Source: Collinsella sp. AF02-46-1 (GTDB lineage: Bacteria; Actinomycetota; Coriobacteriia; Coriobacteriales; Coriobacteriaceae). Taken from it: DNA of 64,000 nucleotides. The stretch spans positions 1 to 64,000 of the forward strand of contig NZ_QSBV01000012.1 in NCBI RefSeq assembly GCF_003465825.1, given 5' to 3'. A model generated the notes under the pieces. That model was not told the origin of the DNA. It did no database searches and saw only the letters and a list, made by a program, of their open reading frames with translations. Positions 35,484 to 42,593 of this stretch are shown here, in pieces (position 1 is the first letter of the stretch; each line of letters opens with the position of its first letter). The translations under genes and the position numbers were made by a program.

Positions 35484-35590
35484 TTTTATGTTGATGGGTT
35501 AACAAATGGGGTATTTGGGTACGGGTGTCGGCTTATGCGACTAAGATGTTTACCCGTAAGCATTATGCAAGCGAAAGGCGGTCGTCTCCC

Positions 35591-36040
35591 ATGCAGCAGA
35601 ACGACGAGACACGTTTCGAGGACTTTGTTGGACTGATCAGCGGGCTCTACAAGGAGATTCAGCGTATCAAGACGTCCGAAGGCGCAAGGCTGGGCCTCAA
35701 GGGCTCCGACGTTATGTGCCTGTACTATCTTGAGCGCAGCAAGGACGGCCTGACTGGCGCCGACCTCGCCCGCATGGCCGGCGTTACCCGTGCCGCCGTT
35801 TCGCGCACACTGGCACATCTGGAGGAGGGCGGCTACGTCGAGGTTGACGACTCGGGTGATGCGGCCGTCAAGTATCGTGCTCCGGTGCGCCTGACTGCCC
35901 TGGGCGGCGAGAGCATGAGCGAGGCCGATCGCATCATTCGCGAGGTGCTCGATACCACCGGCAAGGCCATGGGCGTGGAGCAGCGCGAGCAGATGTATGC
36001 ATCGCTGCGCACGATCCTCAACACCCTGCGCGAGATCTAG
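35591..36040 (+). CDS. MarR family transcriptional regulator
   Basis: This 149-residue winged-helix regulator has dimerisation helices at both ends. The DNA-binding core is LKGSDVMCLYYLERSKDGLT followed by GADLARMAGVTRAAVSRTLA, and the wing is EVDDSGDAAVKYRAPVRL. I start at the ATG at 35591, with AAAGG upstream; an in-frame extension to 35525 is possible. DegV 2 follows 119 bp later and may be its target (inference). Confidence 0.87.
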   Translation: MQQNDETRFEDFVGLISGLYKEIQRIKTSEGARLGLKGSDVMCLYYLERSKDGLTGADLARMAGVTRAAVSRTLAHLEEGGYVEVDDSGDAAVKYRAPVRLTALGGESMSEADRIIREVLDTTGKAMGVEQREQMYASLRTILNTLREI

Positions 36041-36159
36041 AGCCGCGCTGGCGCTAGCTTTCAGCCAAGAACTGCATCGTCCCGTTTGAGCGCGTACGCC
36101 GTGCCGGGACATTGCTGTCAAAATTCCCTGCGCGGGACCTGCGCAAGAAAGGATTCGCT

Positions 36160-37014
36160 ATGTCCGTCCGCATTATTACCGATTCCGCAAGCGATATGTC
36201 GCCGGCCGAGCACCCGGCACTGGACGTTTTGCCGCTGTCCGTCACCTTTGGCACCGATGTGTATATGGATGGCGTCGACATCGATCACCAGCGCTTTTAC
36301 GAGATGCTTGTGGAGCGCGACGAGCTGCCCAAGACCGGCCAGGTCAACCCGTACGCGTTTTCGCAGGCGATTGCCGAAGCACGTGAGGCCGGCGACGAGG
36401 CTGTGATTATTACCGTGGGCGCTAAGCTATCAGGCACCAATCAGAGTGCCCGTACCGCACTTGCCGAGGCGCCAGGTGGCGACGTGTTCGTGGTAGACAG
36501 CAACAACGTCACCCTGGGCGAGCGCGTCCTGGTCGAGTATGCGCTGCGCTTGGTGGACGAGGGCCGCAGTGCATCTCAGATCGCGGCGGCTGTCGAGGCC
36601 GTGCGCGACCGTGTGGTGGTTATCGGCCTGCTCGAGACGCTGGAGTACCTGGTGCGCGGCGGTCGTCTGTCTGCTGCGGCCGGCGCCGTGGGCACGCTGC
36701 TCAACGTGAAGCCCGTGGTGGCTGTCGAGGACGGTCTGATCGTGCAGCTGGGCAAGGCGCGCGGTTCCAAGAACGGCCGCAACCTGCTGAACCAAAAGGT
36801 CGAAAAGGCGGGCGGCATCGACTTTTCCATGCCGCTGGCGCTCGGCTATACGGGTCTTTCGGATGCGGTGCTCAAGAAGTATATCGAGGACAGCGCGGCA
36901 CTGTGGGCTGGTCACACCGAGGGCGAACTGCCCGTTCACACCATCGGCGCCACCATCGGAACCCACGTTGGCCCCGGCGCCGTGGCAGTAGCCTTCTTCC
37001 AGCCCGCCAACTAA
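36160..37014 (+). CDS. DegV family fatty-acid-binding protein 2
   Basis: This 284-residue FakB-like protein has the canonical IITDSASDMSP start, KTGQVNPYAF ligand loop, GAKLSGTNQSA and the C-terminal HTIGATIGTHVGPGAVAVAF. Compared with the DegV at 448 it retains the standard SGT loop, so it is the better candidate for classical fatty-acid binding. The ATG at 36160 follows AAGAAAGG. It is preceded by a MarR regulator and followed 15 bp past the stop by repeat A copy 5. Confidence 0.92.
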   Translation: MSVRIITDSASDMSPAEHPALDVLPLSVTFGTDVYMDGVDIDHQRFYEMLVERDELPKTGQVNPYAFSQAIAEAREAGDEAVIITVGAKLSGTNQSARTALAEAPGGDVFVVDSNNVTLGERVLVEYALRLVDEGRSASQIAAAVEAVRDRVVVIGLLETLEYLVRGGRLSAAAGAVGTLLNVKPVVAVEDGLIVQLGKARGSKNGRNLLNQKVEKAGGIDFSMPLALGYTGLSDAVLKKYIEDSAALWAGHTEGELPVHTIGATIGTHVGPGAVAVAFFQPAN

Positions 37015-37028
37015 CCGACCTGCCATAA

Positions 37029-37063
37029 ACCATCACAAAGGTGCCTGTCCCCTTTGTGATGGT
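37029..37063 (+). repeat. Palindromic repeat family A, copy 5 (compensatory stem)
   Basis: Stem ACCATCACAAAGG against CCTTTGTGATGGT: the C-to-T change on the left is matched by G-to-A on the right, keeping all 13 pairs. It lies 15 bp after the DegV stop. Confidence 0.93.
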
Positions 37064-37094
37064 TTATGCTTTTCCGGGTGGAAGGGAGCGAGCA

Positions 37095-37415
37095 ATGGCG
37101 TCTGAGGGCTTTTTTGATCGGGTGTACGGGGTGGTCGAGCAGATCCCCGAGGGGATGGTCGCCACGTATGGTCAGGTGGCACTGCTTGCCGGTCGTCCAC
37201 GAAGTGCGCGGTACGTGGGGTATGCCCTTCATAGTAATCCGCGCCCTGGCCAAATTCCCTGTCATCGCGTGGTGTTTGCCGACGGCCGTATCTGTGAGGG
37301 CTTTGCCTTTGGCGGCCCCGATGCTCAGCGCGAGCTCTTAATGGGGGAGGGCGTGACGTTTGCCGATCCCATGCATGTTGATCTGGCCGCCTGTCGTTGG
37401 CCTGCTGGACTCTAA
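37095..37415 (+). CDS. MGMT-family DNA alkyltransferase-like protein
   Basis: This 106-residue protein is the C-terminal DNA-binding and active-site domain of O6-alkylguanine alkyltransferases without the N-terminal domain. It keeps the acceptor cysteine in IPCHRVV, unlike Atl1-type proteins that have Trp there. The helix-turn-helix with the Arg finger is ATYGQVALLAGRPRSARYVG. It may repair alkylated bases or flag them for excision. The ATG at 37095 follows GAAGGGAG. Confidence 0.87.
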   Translation: MASEGFFDRVYGVVEQIPEGMVATYGQVALLAGRPRSARYVGYALHSNPRPGQIPCHRVVFADGRICEGFAFGGPDAQRELLMGEGVTFADPMHVDLAACRWPAGL

Positions 37416-37435
37416 CAGCTCTGCCGTGGTCAAAG

Positions 37436-37470
37436 CCACCACAAAGGTGCCTGTCCCCTTTGTGGTGGCT
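37436..37470 (+). repeat. Palindromic repeat family A, copy 6 (compensatory outer pair)
   Basis: Stem GCCACCACAAAGG against CCTTTGTGGTGGC: the outermost A-T pair of other copies is G-C here. It lies 21 bp after the MGMT gene stop and is followed by TTT. Confidence 0.93.
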
Positions 37471-37572
37471 TTCCGTTGCAGGTTTACCTGGGCTAACTTA
37501 TGGAGAAGGTGTGTTGGGGTAGTTTGACGCTAGAAAGTAAGCCACGGTGAACTATATTGGTTTCAGCAACGG

Positions 37573-37703
37573 AGCAGGCAATAGGCGATGAAAAAGCCTG
37601 CCCTGTTGAGTTTGATTCGCATCCCTCCCCTCTGTGCGATTCAACGGTGTACTTCGGGAACAGGCCCGCTGGCAGCTAACTGCCGGCGGGCCTGTTCCTG
37701 TTT
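37573..37703 (+). other. Structured non-coding stretch with three consecutive hairpins
   Basis: Hairpin 1 spans 37573-37614 (GCAGGC/GCCTGC core), hairpin 2 37616-37650 (TTGATTCGCA/TGCGATTCAA), and hairpin 3 37659-37703 has a 19-bp stem (GGAACAGGCCCG...CGGGCCTGTTCC) with a CTAA loop. There is no open frame. It lies between convergent genes and could be a small RNA or the terminator region of an unknown transcript. Confidence 0.5.
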
Positions 37704-37745
37704 GTCGGGAGAGTGTGATGGATGGAGCTGAAGCGGTCCGGCTCC

Positions 37746-37773
37746 AAAAAAGGCGGACGCCGTAGCGCCCGCC
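37746..37773 (-). terminator. Intrinsic terminator of trpS
   Basis: On the minus strand GGCGGGCGC-TACG-GCGTCCGCC is followed by TTTTTT, 36 bp past the trpS stop. Confidence 0.88.
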
Positions 37774-37808
37774 CTAAAGCAATCGAAAGCTCAAGCCAGC
37801 AAATCGGT

Positions 37809-38858
37809 CTAGTACACCATGCCCATGGCGTCCTGAACCTCGGCCAGGGTCTGCTCGGCGATCTCATTGGCGCGACGGTTGCCCTCATGCAGGACGTCCT
37901 TCACATAGTCCAGATCGTTCTCGTAGCGCTGGCGACGCTCGCGGATAGGTGCGAAGTACTTGTTGACGGCCTCGGTCACGTACTTCTTGAGCTGGCCGGA
38001 GCCGCCCATGCCAATCTCCTCGGCAATCTCGACTTCGGAACGGCCGGTGCAGATGGCGGCTGTTGAAAGCAGGCCAGACACGCCGGGGCGGTTCTCGGGA
38101 TCGAACGTGATCATGCGCTCGGAGTCGGTCTGGCTCTTCTTGATGCGTTTGGCCGTTTCCTCGGCGGTCATCGAGATGTTGATGGCGTTGCCGTAGCTCT
38201 TGCTCATCTTGCGACCGTCCAGGCCCGGCAGCAGCGGGGTCTCGGACAGCAGCGCGTCGACCTCGGGGAACACCTTGCCGTAGCGGTTGTTAAAGCGGCG
38301 GGCGATGGTGCGGGTGAGCTCGATGTGCGGCAGCTGGTCGCGGCCGACGGGCACGACGTTGCCCTTGCAGAACAGGATGTCGCAGGCCTGATGCACCGGG
38401 TAGGTGAGCAGAAGGCCGGTGAGCTCGTGGCCCGAGGCCTCCATCTCGGCCTTGACGGTGGGGTTGCGCGCCAGCTCGGCCTCGGAGACCAGCGACAGGA
38501 ACGGCAGCATGAGCTGGTTGGCGGCGGGCACGGCGGAGTGCGCGTAGATCATGGTCTTGTCGGGATCGATGCCGCAGGCAAGGTAGTCCATGACCATGTT
38601 GTACACGTTGTCCTGGATGTGCTCGGTCGTGTCGCGGTCAGTGATGACCTGGTAGTCGGCGATGAGCACGTTGGTCTTGGCGCCCATGTTCTGCAGCTCA
38701 ACACGGCCCTTGAGGGTACCGAAGTAGTGGCCCAGGTGCAGACGGCCGGTGGGGCGGTCGCCGGTGAGCATGGTGAACTTCTCGGGCGTTTTGGTCAGGC
38801 CCTCGCGAATGGCGTTGCTCTTTTGCAGCGCGACTTCGTAGCTGTTCTCGTTTGGCAT
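37809..38858 (-). CDS. trpS: Tryptophanyl-tRNA synthetase
   Basis: This 349-residue class I synthetase charges tRNA-Trp. The HIGH-type motif is GRLHLGHYFG and the KMSKS motif is GRKMSKSYGN. The length matches bacterial TrpRS. The in-frame extension upstream of 38858 overlaps low-complexity sequence and is rejected in favour of the ATG preceded by TTAGGAGC. It lies downstream of the TagO-like gene on the same strand, 169 bp apart. Confidence 0.95.
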   Translation of the reverse strand: MPNENSYEVALQKSNAIREGLTKTPEKFTMLTGDRPTGRLHLGHYFGTLKGRVELQNMGAKTNVLIADYQVITDRDTTEHIQDNVYNMVMDYLACGIDPDKTMIYAHSAVPAANQLMLPFLSLVSEAELARNPTVKAEMEASGHELTGLLLTYPVHQACDILFCKGNVVPVGRDQLPHIELTRTIARRFNNRYGKVFPEVDALLSETPLLPGLDGRKMSKSYGNAINISMTAEETAKRIKKSQTDSERMITFDPENRPGVSGLLSTAAICTGRSEVEIAEEIGMGGSGQLKKYVTEAVNKYFAPIRERRQRYENDLDYVKDVLHEGNRRANEIAEQTLAEVQDAMGMVY

Positions 38859-39027
38859 GATTGCTCCTAACGTATGTTCATGGGTCAAGATGATAACGCG
38901 TTTATTGGAGGGGCGGTGCGTAAGTAGGCGAGGGCGGGAGAGGGACGCGCGTGGTGCGGCTTGTGCGATGGGCGCGGCGCGGCCGCGCTTGGCCAACGGT
39001 GCCTTGGCACATCCTCGGCAGCTTGCC

Positions 39028-40227
39028 CTAGAGCTTGTGGTGGCGCTCTTCTTTGCGCTCCTCGGCTGCCTGCTCCTCCTGCTTAAAGGCGGGGTCGTCG
39101 GGGGTGACGAGCTCGTCCTCGTGCGTGCGCTTGTTGTAATGGTGGCGTAGCACGGGTTCAAACAGGTGCAGGTGCTTGGCGAAGGCCGCCGAGCCAATGG
39201 CGAGCACGGTAAAGATGAGCACACGCATGGGCACTTCGACCTGGTTAATCGCGGCGGCGCCGGCCGAAAGCATGATGCACCAGGCATAGATGAGCAGCAC
39301 GGCCTGTTTTTGGTTGTAGCCTTCTTGGATTAGGCGGTGGTGGATGTGGCCCTTGTCGGCCTGCCCAATGCTAATGTGGGCGCGCCTGCGGCGCACGATG
39401 GCGCTAAACGTGTCGATGATGGGCACGCCGGCAACGATGAGCGGGATGATAAGCGAGGTGAGCGCGGCGGTGCGGCTCACGTTGAGCAGCGAGATGGAGC
39501 CCAGTGCAAAGCCCAGAAGCAGCGACCCCGAGTCGCCCAAGAAGATGCTTGCGGGGTTGAAGTTGTAGCGCAAAAAGGCCAGGCAGGCGCCAAAGAGCGC
39601 AATGGAGAGCGCGGCGGCGTCGATGCGGCCCGAGAGAACGGCCATCGAAAACATGGTGAACGAGGCGATGCCGCAGATGCCCGTGGCCAAGCCGTCGAGG
39701 CCGTCGATGAGGTTAATGATGTTGGTGAATGCCACCAGATAGATTACGGTGATGGGGTAGGCGAGCCACCCGAGCATGATTTCGCCGGGGGCAAACGGGT
39801 TGACGATGACGCCGATCCGCAGGCCGCCGATACAGGCGATGAGCGCGGCGAGGACCTGCCCGGCCAGCTTTTGCTTGGGCTTGAGTTGGAAGACGTCATC
39901 GATAGCGCCGGTCGCAAAGATGACGGTAAAGGAGAGCGCCAGCATGGGATAGCTAATGTGAAGGCGCGGGTGCGGCACCAGGACGGGTGGCCAGCCTAGG
40001 TGCCAGGTGCCTAGGATTTGCACAATGCAGGCAACGACCAGGCCCAAAAACACCGCCGTTCCGCCCAAACGCGGGATGGGCTTTGTGTTGATGCGGCGCT
40101 TAGAAGGATAGTCGACGGCATCGAGCTTAATTGCCAAGCGCTTGACCAGGGGCACCGCGAGGAAGGTCGTGATAAAGGCCGCCGCTGCCACGCATAGGTA
40201 CGGTATGTAGCTCGGGGATGAAGCCAT
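39028..40227 (-). CDS. Undecaprenyl-phosphate sugar-1-phosphate transferase (TagO/WecA-like)
   Basis: This 399-residue polytopic enzyme of the MraY/WecA/TagO family links a sugar-1-phosphate (usually GlcNAc) to undecaprenyl phosphate to start a cell-surface glycopolymer. Signature motifs are GAIDDVFQL, NLIDGLDGLATG, FLGDSGSLLLG and KGHIHHRL, all intact. About 11 hydrophobic helices precede a charged, His-rich cytosolic tail of about 45 residues. The start at 40227 is the first ATG with the right topology; a TTG 18 bp upstream is possible. Neither has a good ribosome site. Confidence 0.9.
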   Translation of the reverse strand: MASSPSYIPYLCVAAAAFITTFLAVPLVKRLAIKLDAVDYPSKRRINTKPIPRLGGTAVFLGLVVACIVQILGTWHLGWPPVLVPHPRLHISYPMLALSFTVIFATGAIDDVFQLKPKQKLAGQVLAALIACIGGLRIGVIVNPFAPGEIMLGWLAYPITVIYLVAFTNIINLIDGLDGLATGICGIASFTMFSMAVLSGRIDAAALSIALFGACLAFLRYNFNPASIFLGDSGSLLLGFALGSISLLNVSRTAALTSLIIPLIVAGVPIIDTFSAIVRRRRAHISIGQADKGHIHHRLIQEGYNQKQAVLLIYAWCIMLSAGAAAINQVEVPMRVLIFTVLAIGSAAFAKHLHLFEPVLRHHYNKRTHEDELVTPDDPAFKQEEQAAEERKEERHHKL

Positions 40228-40454
40228 GAATCTAAAAACCGCCAAGCGTCGAAGGAAAAGGTCAGAAGAACGCCATGCGCAAAGGGCATAGCCGAACCAT
40301 AATACTCGACCAAGGGGGGTGCATGTAATTGCACGCAGCGATAATCACGCGCTTACCAGATATTGGGATGTTGTCGATGGCTTGTCGGGATGCCGACGGG
40401 GATCCATATGGACCGTGATGGTGATTTTCGGCAAAAGAAAACCACCCCCCACGT

Positions 40455-40622
40455 TACGAAAATGAACCCACCTAAAACAGGTGGGTGCCCTCATCGACTG
40501 TTCCAGCGTCCTTAACAACGAAGGATACCTGTACTAGGTACGACTGTGTGGGCTCCCTAAATAAACGCGACGGTTCACCCAGTTGCTCCGCGGGGGGCGG
40601 AATACCTACATCATAAAGCGGC
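40455..40622 (-). ncRNA. ssrS: Probable 6S RNA
   Basis: This gene-free tract, read on the minus strand, ends with GGGCACCCACCT-GTTTT-AGGTGGGTTCA, the 3' hairpin commonly seen in bacterial 6S RNAs. A T-rich tail (GGTTTTCTTTT) follows. Upstream, TTGTAA and GATAAA boxes 16 bp apart form a plausible promoter. The size, about 170-180 nt, fits. 6S RNA binds the housekeeping RNA polymerase and mimics an open promoter. Identification is by motif only; ends are approximate. Confidence 0.58.
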
Positions 40623-40753
40623 ACTTTATCGATTCCAGTCTTGACATTACAAAAATCGTGTCGGACGATTACGGCGCCTTGGGGCTCGAGCCGTCTACGC
40701 GGCCTGGCCCTTTACGTTTGAGCTGCTGAATCGTTGTTTTGGAGCATGTTTTT

Positions 40754-41692
40754 ATGCCGACGTCGTTGACCGAACTTTTTTCGCCCGCCTGCCATTTGTG
40801 TCCCCGCCGTTGCGGTGCGGCGCGCGATGAGGGCGTGCGCGGCGTATGCGGTGCTAACGACACGCTCAGGGTGGCCCGCGCGGCGCTTCATATGTGGGAG
40901 GAGCCGCCTATCTCGGGCGAGGCCGGTTCGGGCACGATCTTCTTTAGCGGCTGCTCGCTTAAATGTATCTACTGCCAGAACCACGAGATCTCGACCGGCA
41001 ATTTTGGCCTTGAGATTTCGCCTGAGCGTCTGGTCGAGATTATGCTGGAACTGCAGGACCAGGGAGCCAACAACATCAACCTGGTGACTGCGACGCATTA
41101 TGCTCACCTGCTGCCGGCCGCGATTGCCGCAGCGAGGGAGCGCGGGCTGGACATCCCGATCGTTTACAACACGAGCGGCTATGAGCGGGCGAGTGCCGTA
41201 GCTGCCCTGGGTGACCTGGTCGATGTGTGGCTCACCGACTTTAAATATGCCGATGCCGGGCTTGCGCAGTCGCTTTCTCATATTAAGGATTACCCGCGCG
41301 TGGCCGTGTCGGGCCTGGCACAGATGGCGTGCGAGATCGAGCGCCGCGGGGGAGAGCTGGTGGACGAGGACGGGCTCATGAAGCGCGGTATCATCGTGCG
41401 CCACCTGGTGCTGCCGGGGCATGCGGACGATTCGTGCCGCGTGCTGGACCTGGTGTGGCAGACGGTGGGCGACGTGCCGATTTCGGTTATGAACCAGTAC
41501 ACGCCCAATGCACTCATGCGCGAGCAGGGCGGCGAGTTGGCCCGTGCCGTAACGCGCGAGGAGTACGAGCAGGTGCTCGACCATGCCGACGACCTGGGCT
41601 TTACGACGATGTTTTGGCAAGAGGGCGGCGCGGTAGACGAGAGCTTTACCCCGGCGTTTGACACCACCGGTGTTCTTACCAGCGCAAAGTAG
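40754..41692 (+). CDS. PflX-like radical SAM protein
   Basis: This 312-residue radical SAM enzyme has the SAM cluster in FFSGCSLKCIYCQNHEIS (CxxxCxxC). An N-terminal Cys group CHLCPRRCGA...GVCGA is typical of PflX/YgjR-type relatives of pyruvate-formate-lyase activating enzyme. It may activate a glycyl-radical enzyme, but none is encoded nearby. The ATG at 40754 has GGAG nine bases upstream; a TTG start at 40739 is the alternative. Confidence 0.85.
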   Translation: MPTSLTELFSPACHLCPRRCGAARDEGVRGVCGANDTLRVARAALHMWEEPPISGEAGSGTIFFSGCSLKCIYCQNHEISTGNFGLEISPERLVEIMLELQDQGANNINLVTATHYAHLLPAAIAAARERGLDIPIVYNTSGYERASAVAALGDLVDVWLTDFKYADAGLAQSLSHIKDYPRVAVSGLAQMACEIERRGGELVDEDGLMKRGIIVRHLVLPGHADDSCRVLDLVWQTVGDVPISVMNQYTPNALMREQGGELARAVTREEYEQVLDHADDLGFTTMFWQEGGAVDESFTPAFDTTGVLTSAK

Positions 41693-41699
41693 CTCTGCT

Positions 41700-41807
41700 G
41701 AGTAGTCTTTTTGGGACGGGGCTTTTTTAGCCCCAGCAGAGAGCGCACACGTTTTGGCCGATTAACGGCAGGGGCAGCTAAAAAGCCCCGTCCCAAAAAG
41801 ACTACTC
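41700..41807. repeat. Large inverted repeat (about 35-nt arms) before tRNA-Ala
   Basis: Arms 41700-41734 and 41771-41807 begin GAGTAGTCTTTTTGGGACGG and end AAAAAGACTACTC, pairing almost perfectly. A third partial arm (CCCCAAAAAGACT) lies at 41836-41866, and another at 30525. It starts 8 bp after the radical SAM stop, and a T-run within the arm could terminate in both directions. Confidence 0.85.
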
Positions 41808-41878
41808 TCGGCAGGGGTCGAGCCGGCATCTGAAAGTAGCTAAAATAGCCCCGCCCCAAAAAGACTGGTTATTGGGCG

Positions 41879-41906
41879 TTGACAGTTGGCGAGCCGTAGG
41901 TAAAAT
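41879..41906 (+). promoter_or_regulatory. Consensus promoter of tRNA-Ala
   Basis: TTGACA (41879-41884), a 16-bp spacer and TAAAAT (41901-41906) end 14 bp before the tRNA. Confidence 0.8.
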
Positions 41907-41919
41907 ATCGACTTGTCCT

Positions 41920-41992
41920 GGGGACGTAGCTCAGTTGGGAGAGCGCTGCCGTCGCATGGCAGAGGCCGAGGGTTCGACTCCCTTCGTCTCCA
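41920..41992 (+). tRNA. tRNA-Ala (CGC)
   Basis: The cloverleaf fits: acceptor GGGGACG/CGTCTCC, D arm GCTC...GAGC, anticodon stem CTGCC/GGCAG with loop GTCGCAT (anticodon CGC, reads GCG), T arm GAGGG-TTCGACT-CCCTT. CCA is not encoded. It is flanked by its own promoter and terminator. Confidence 0.95.
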
Positions 41993-42006
41993 CCCTTGGA
42001 TTTGAT

Positions 42007-42038
42007 AAGCCGCTGACATTGTGTCGGCGGCTTTTTTT
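42007..42038 (+). terminator. Terminator of tRNA-Ala
   Basis: AAGCCGCTGACA pairs with TGTCGGCGGCTT (one G-U), followed by TTTTT. The ribosome site of the next gene begins right after it. Confidence 0.88.
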
Positions 42039-42056
42039 AAAAGAAAGGGCTGTACC

Positions 42057-42509
42057 ATGGCCGAGCTTGAGTCCCAACCATTGTCCGACGAGGAGCGCGC
42101 TGAGTTGGAAGAGCTCCGCGCTGAGAAGGCACGCCGCGAGGCTCGGGAAGAGGCCCGTCGCGAGCGTGAGGAGCTGGCTGCCCTGCGTGCCGAGCGTGCG
42201 AAGGCCGAGGAGGTCGCCGCGAACGCCGCACCCGCACCGGCGCCCGCGCCCAAGCCCGCTGCCGCGAAGCCTGCACCTGCCGCGCCCAAACCTCAGCCTA
42301 AAAAGGCCGCTCGTTCCAAGTCCGTCGAGCCCAAGCCGAGCCGTGACGAGATGACCTTTGCCCAGCGCATGGTTACCTCCAAGGAGCCTACGGGCGAGAA
42401 CGAGATCCCTGGCATGGCGCCGGCTCAAAAAATCATCATTGTCCTTGCCCTCATCGCGTTTGTCATCTTTATGGGCTACACGATCCTGACCAGCATGGGC
42501 CTGCTCTAA
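42057..42509 (+). CDS. Small coiled-coil, Pro/Ala-rich, single-TM protein
   Basis: I do not recognise a family for this 150-residue protein. Residues about 8-55 form a highly charged coiled coil (Glu/Arg/Ala heptads), 56-100 are Ala/Pro/Lys-rich and probably disordered, and one transmembrane helix fills 127-145 (KIIIVLALIAFVIFMGYTIL). The bulk of the protein is therefore likely cytosolic with a C-terminal anchor. AAAGAAAGG precedes the ATG at 42057. It lies between tRNA-Ala and pncB with its own gap on each side. Confidence 0.75.
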   Translation: MAELESQPLSDEERAELEELRAEKARREAREEARREREELAALRAERAKAEEVAANAAPAPAPAPKPAAAKPAPAAPKPQPKKAARSKSVEPKPSRDEMTFAQRMVTSKEPTGENEIPGMAPAQKIIIVLALIAFVIFMGYTILTSMGLL

Positions 42510-42593
42510 CCGATTTACATCGGGCGTCATGTCCGAACACTCTGCCCTTGTCCAACCCTCAACCTCTGCACAACGCATCCGAAAGGTCGCCCC

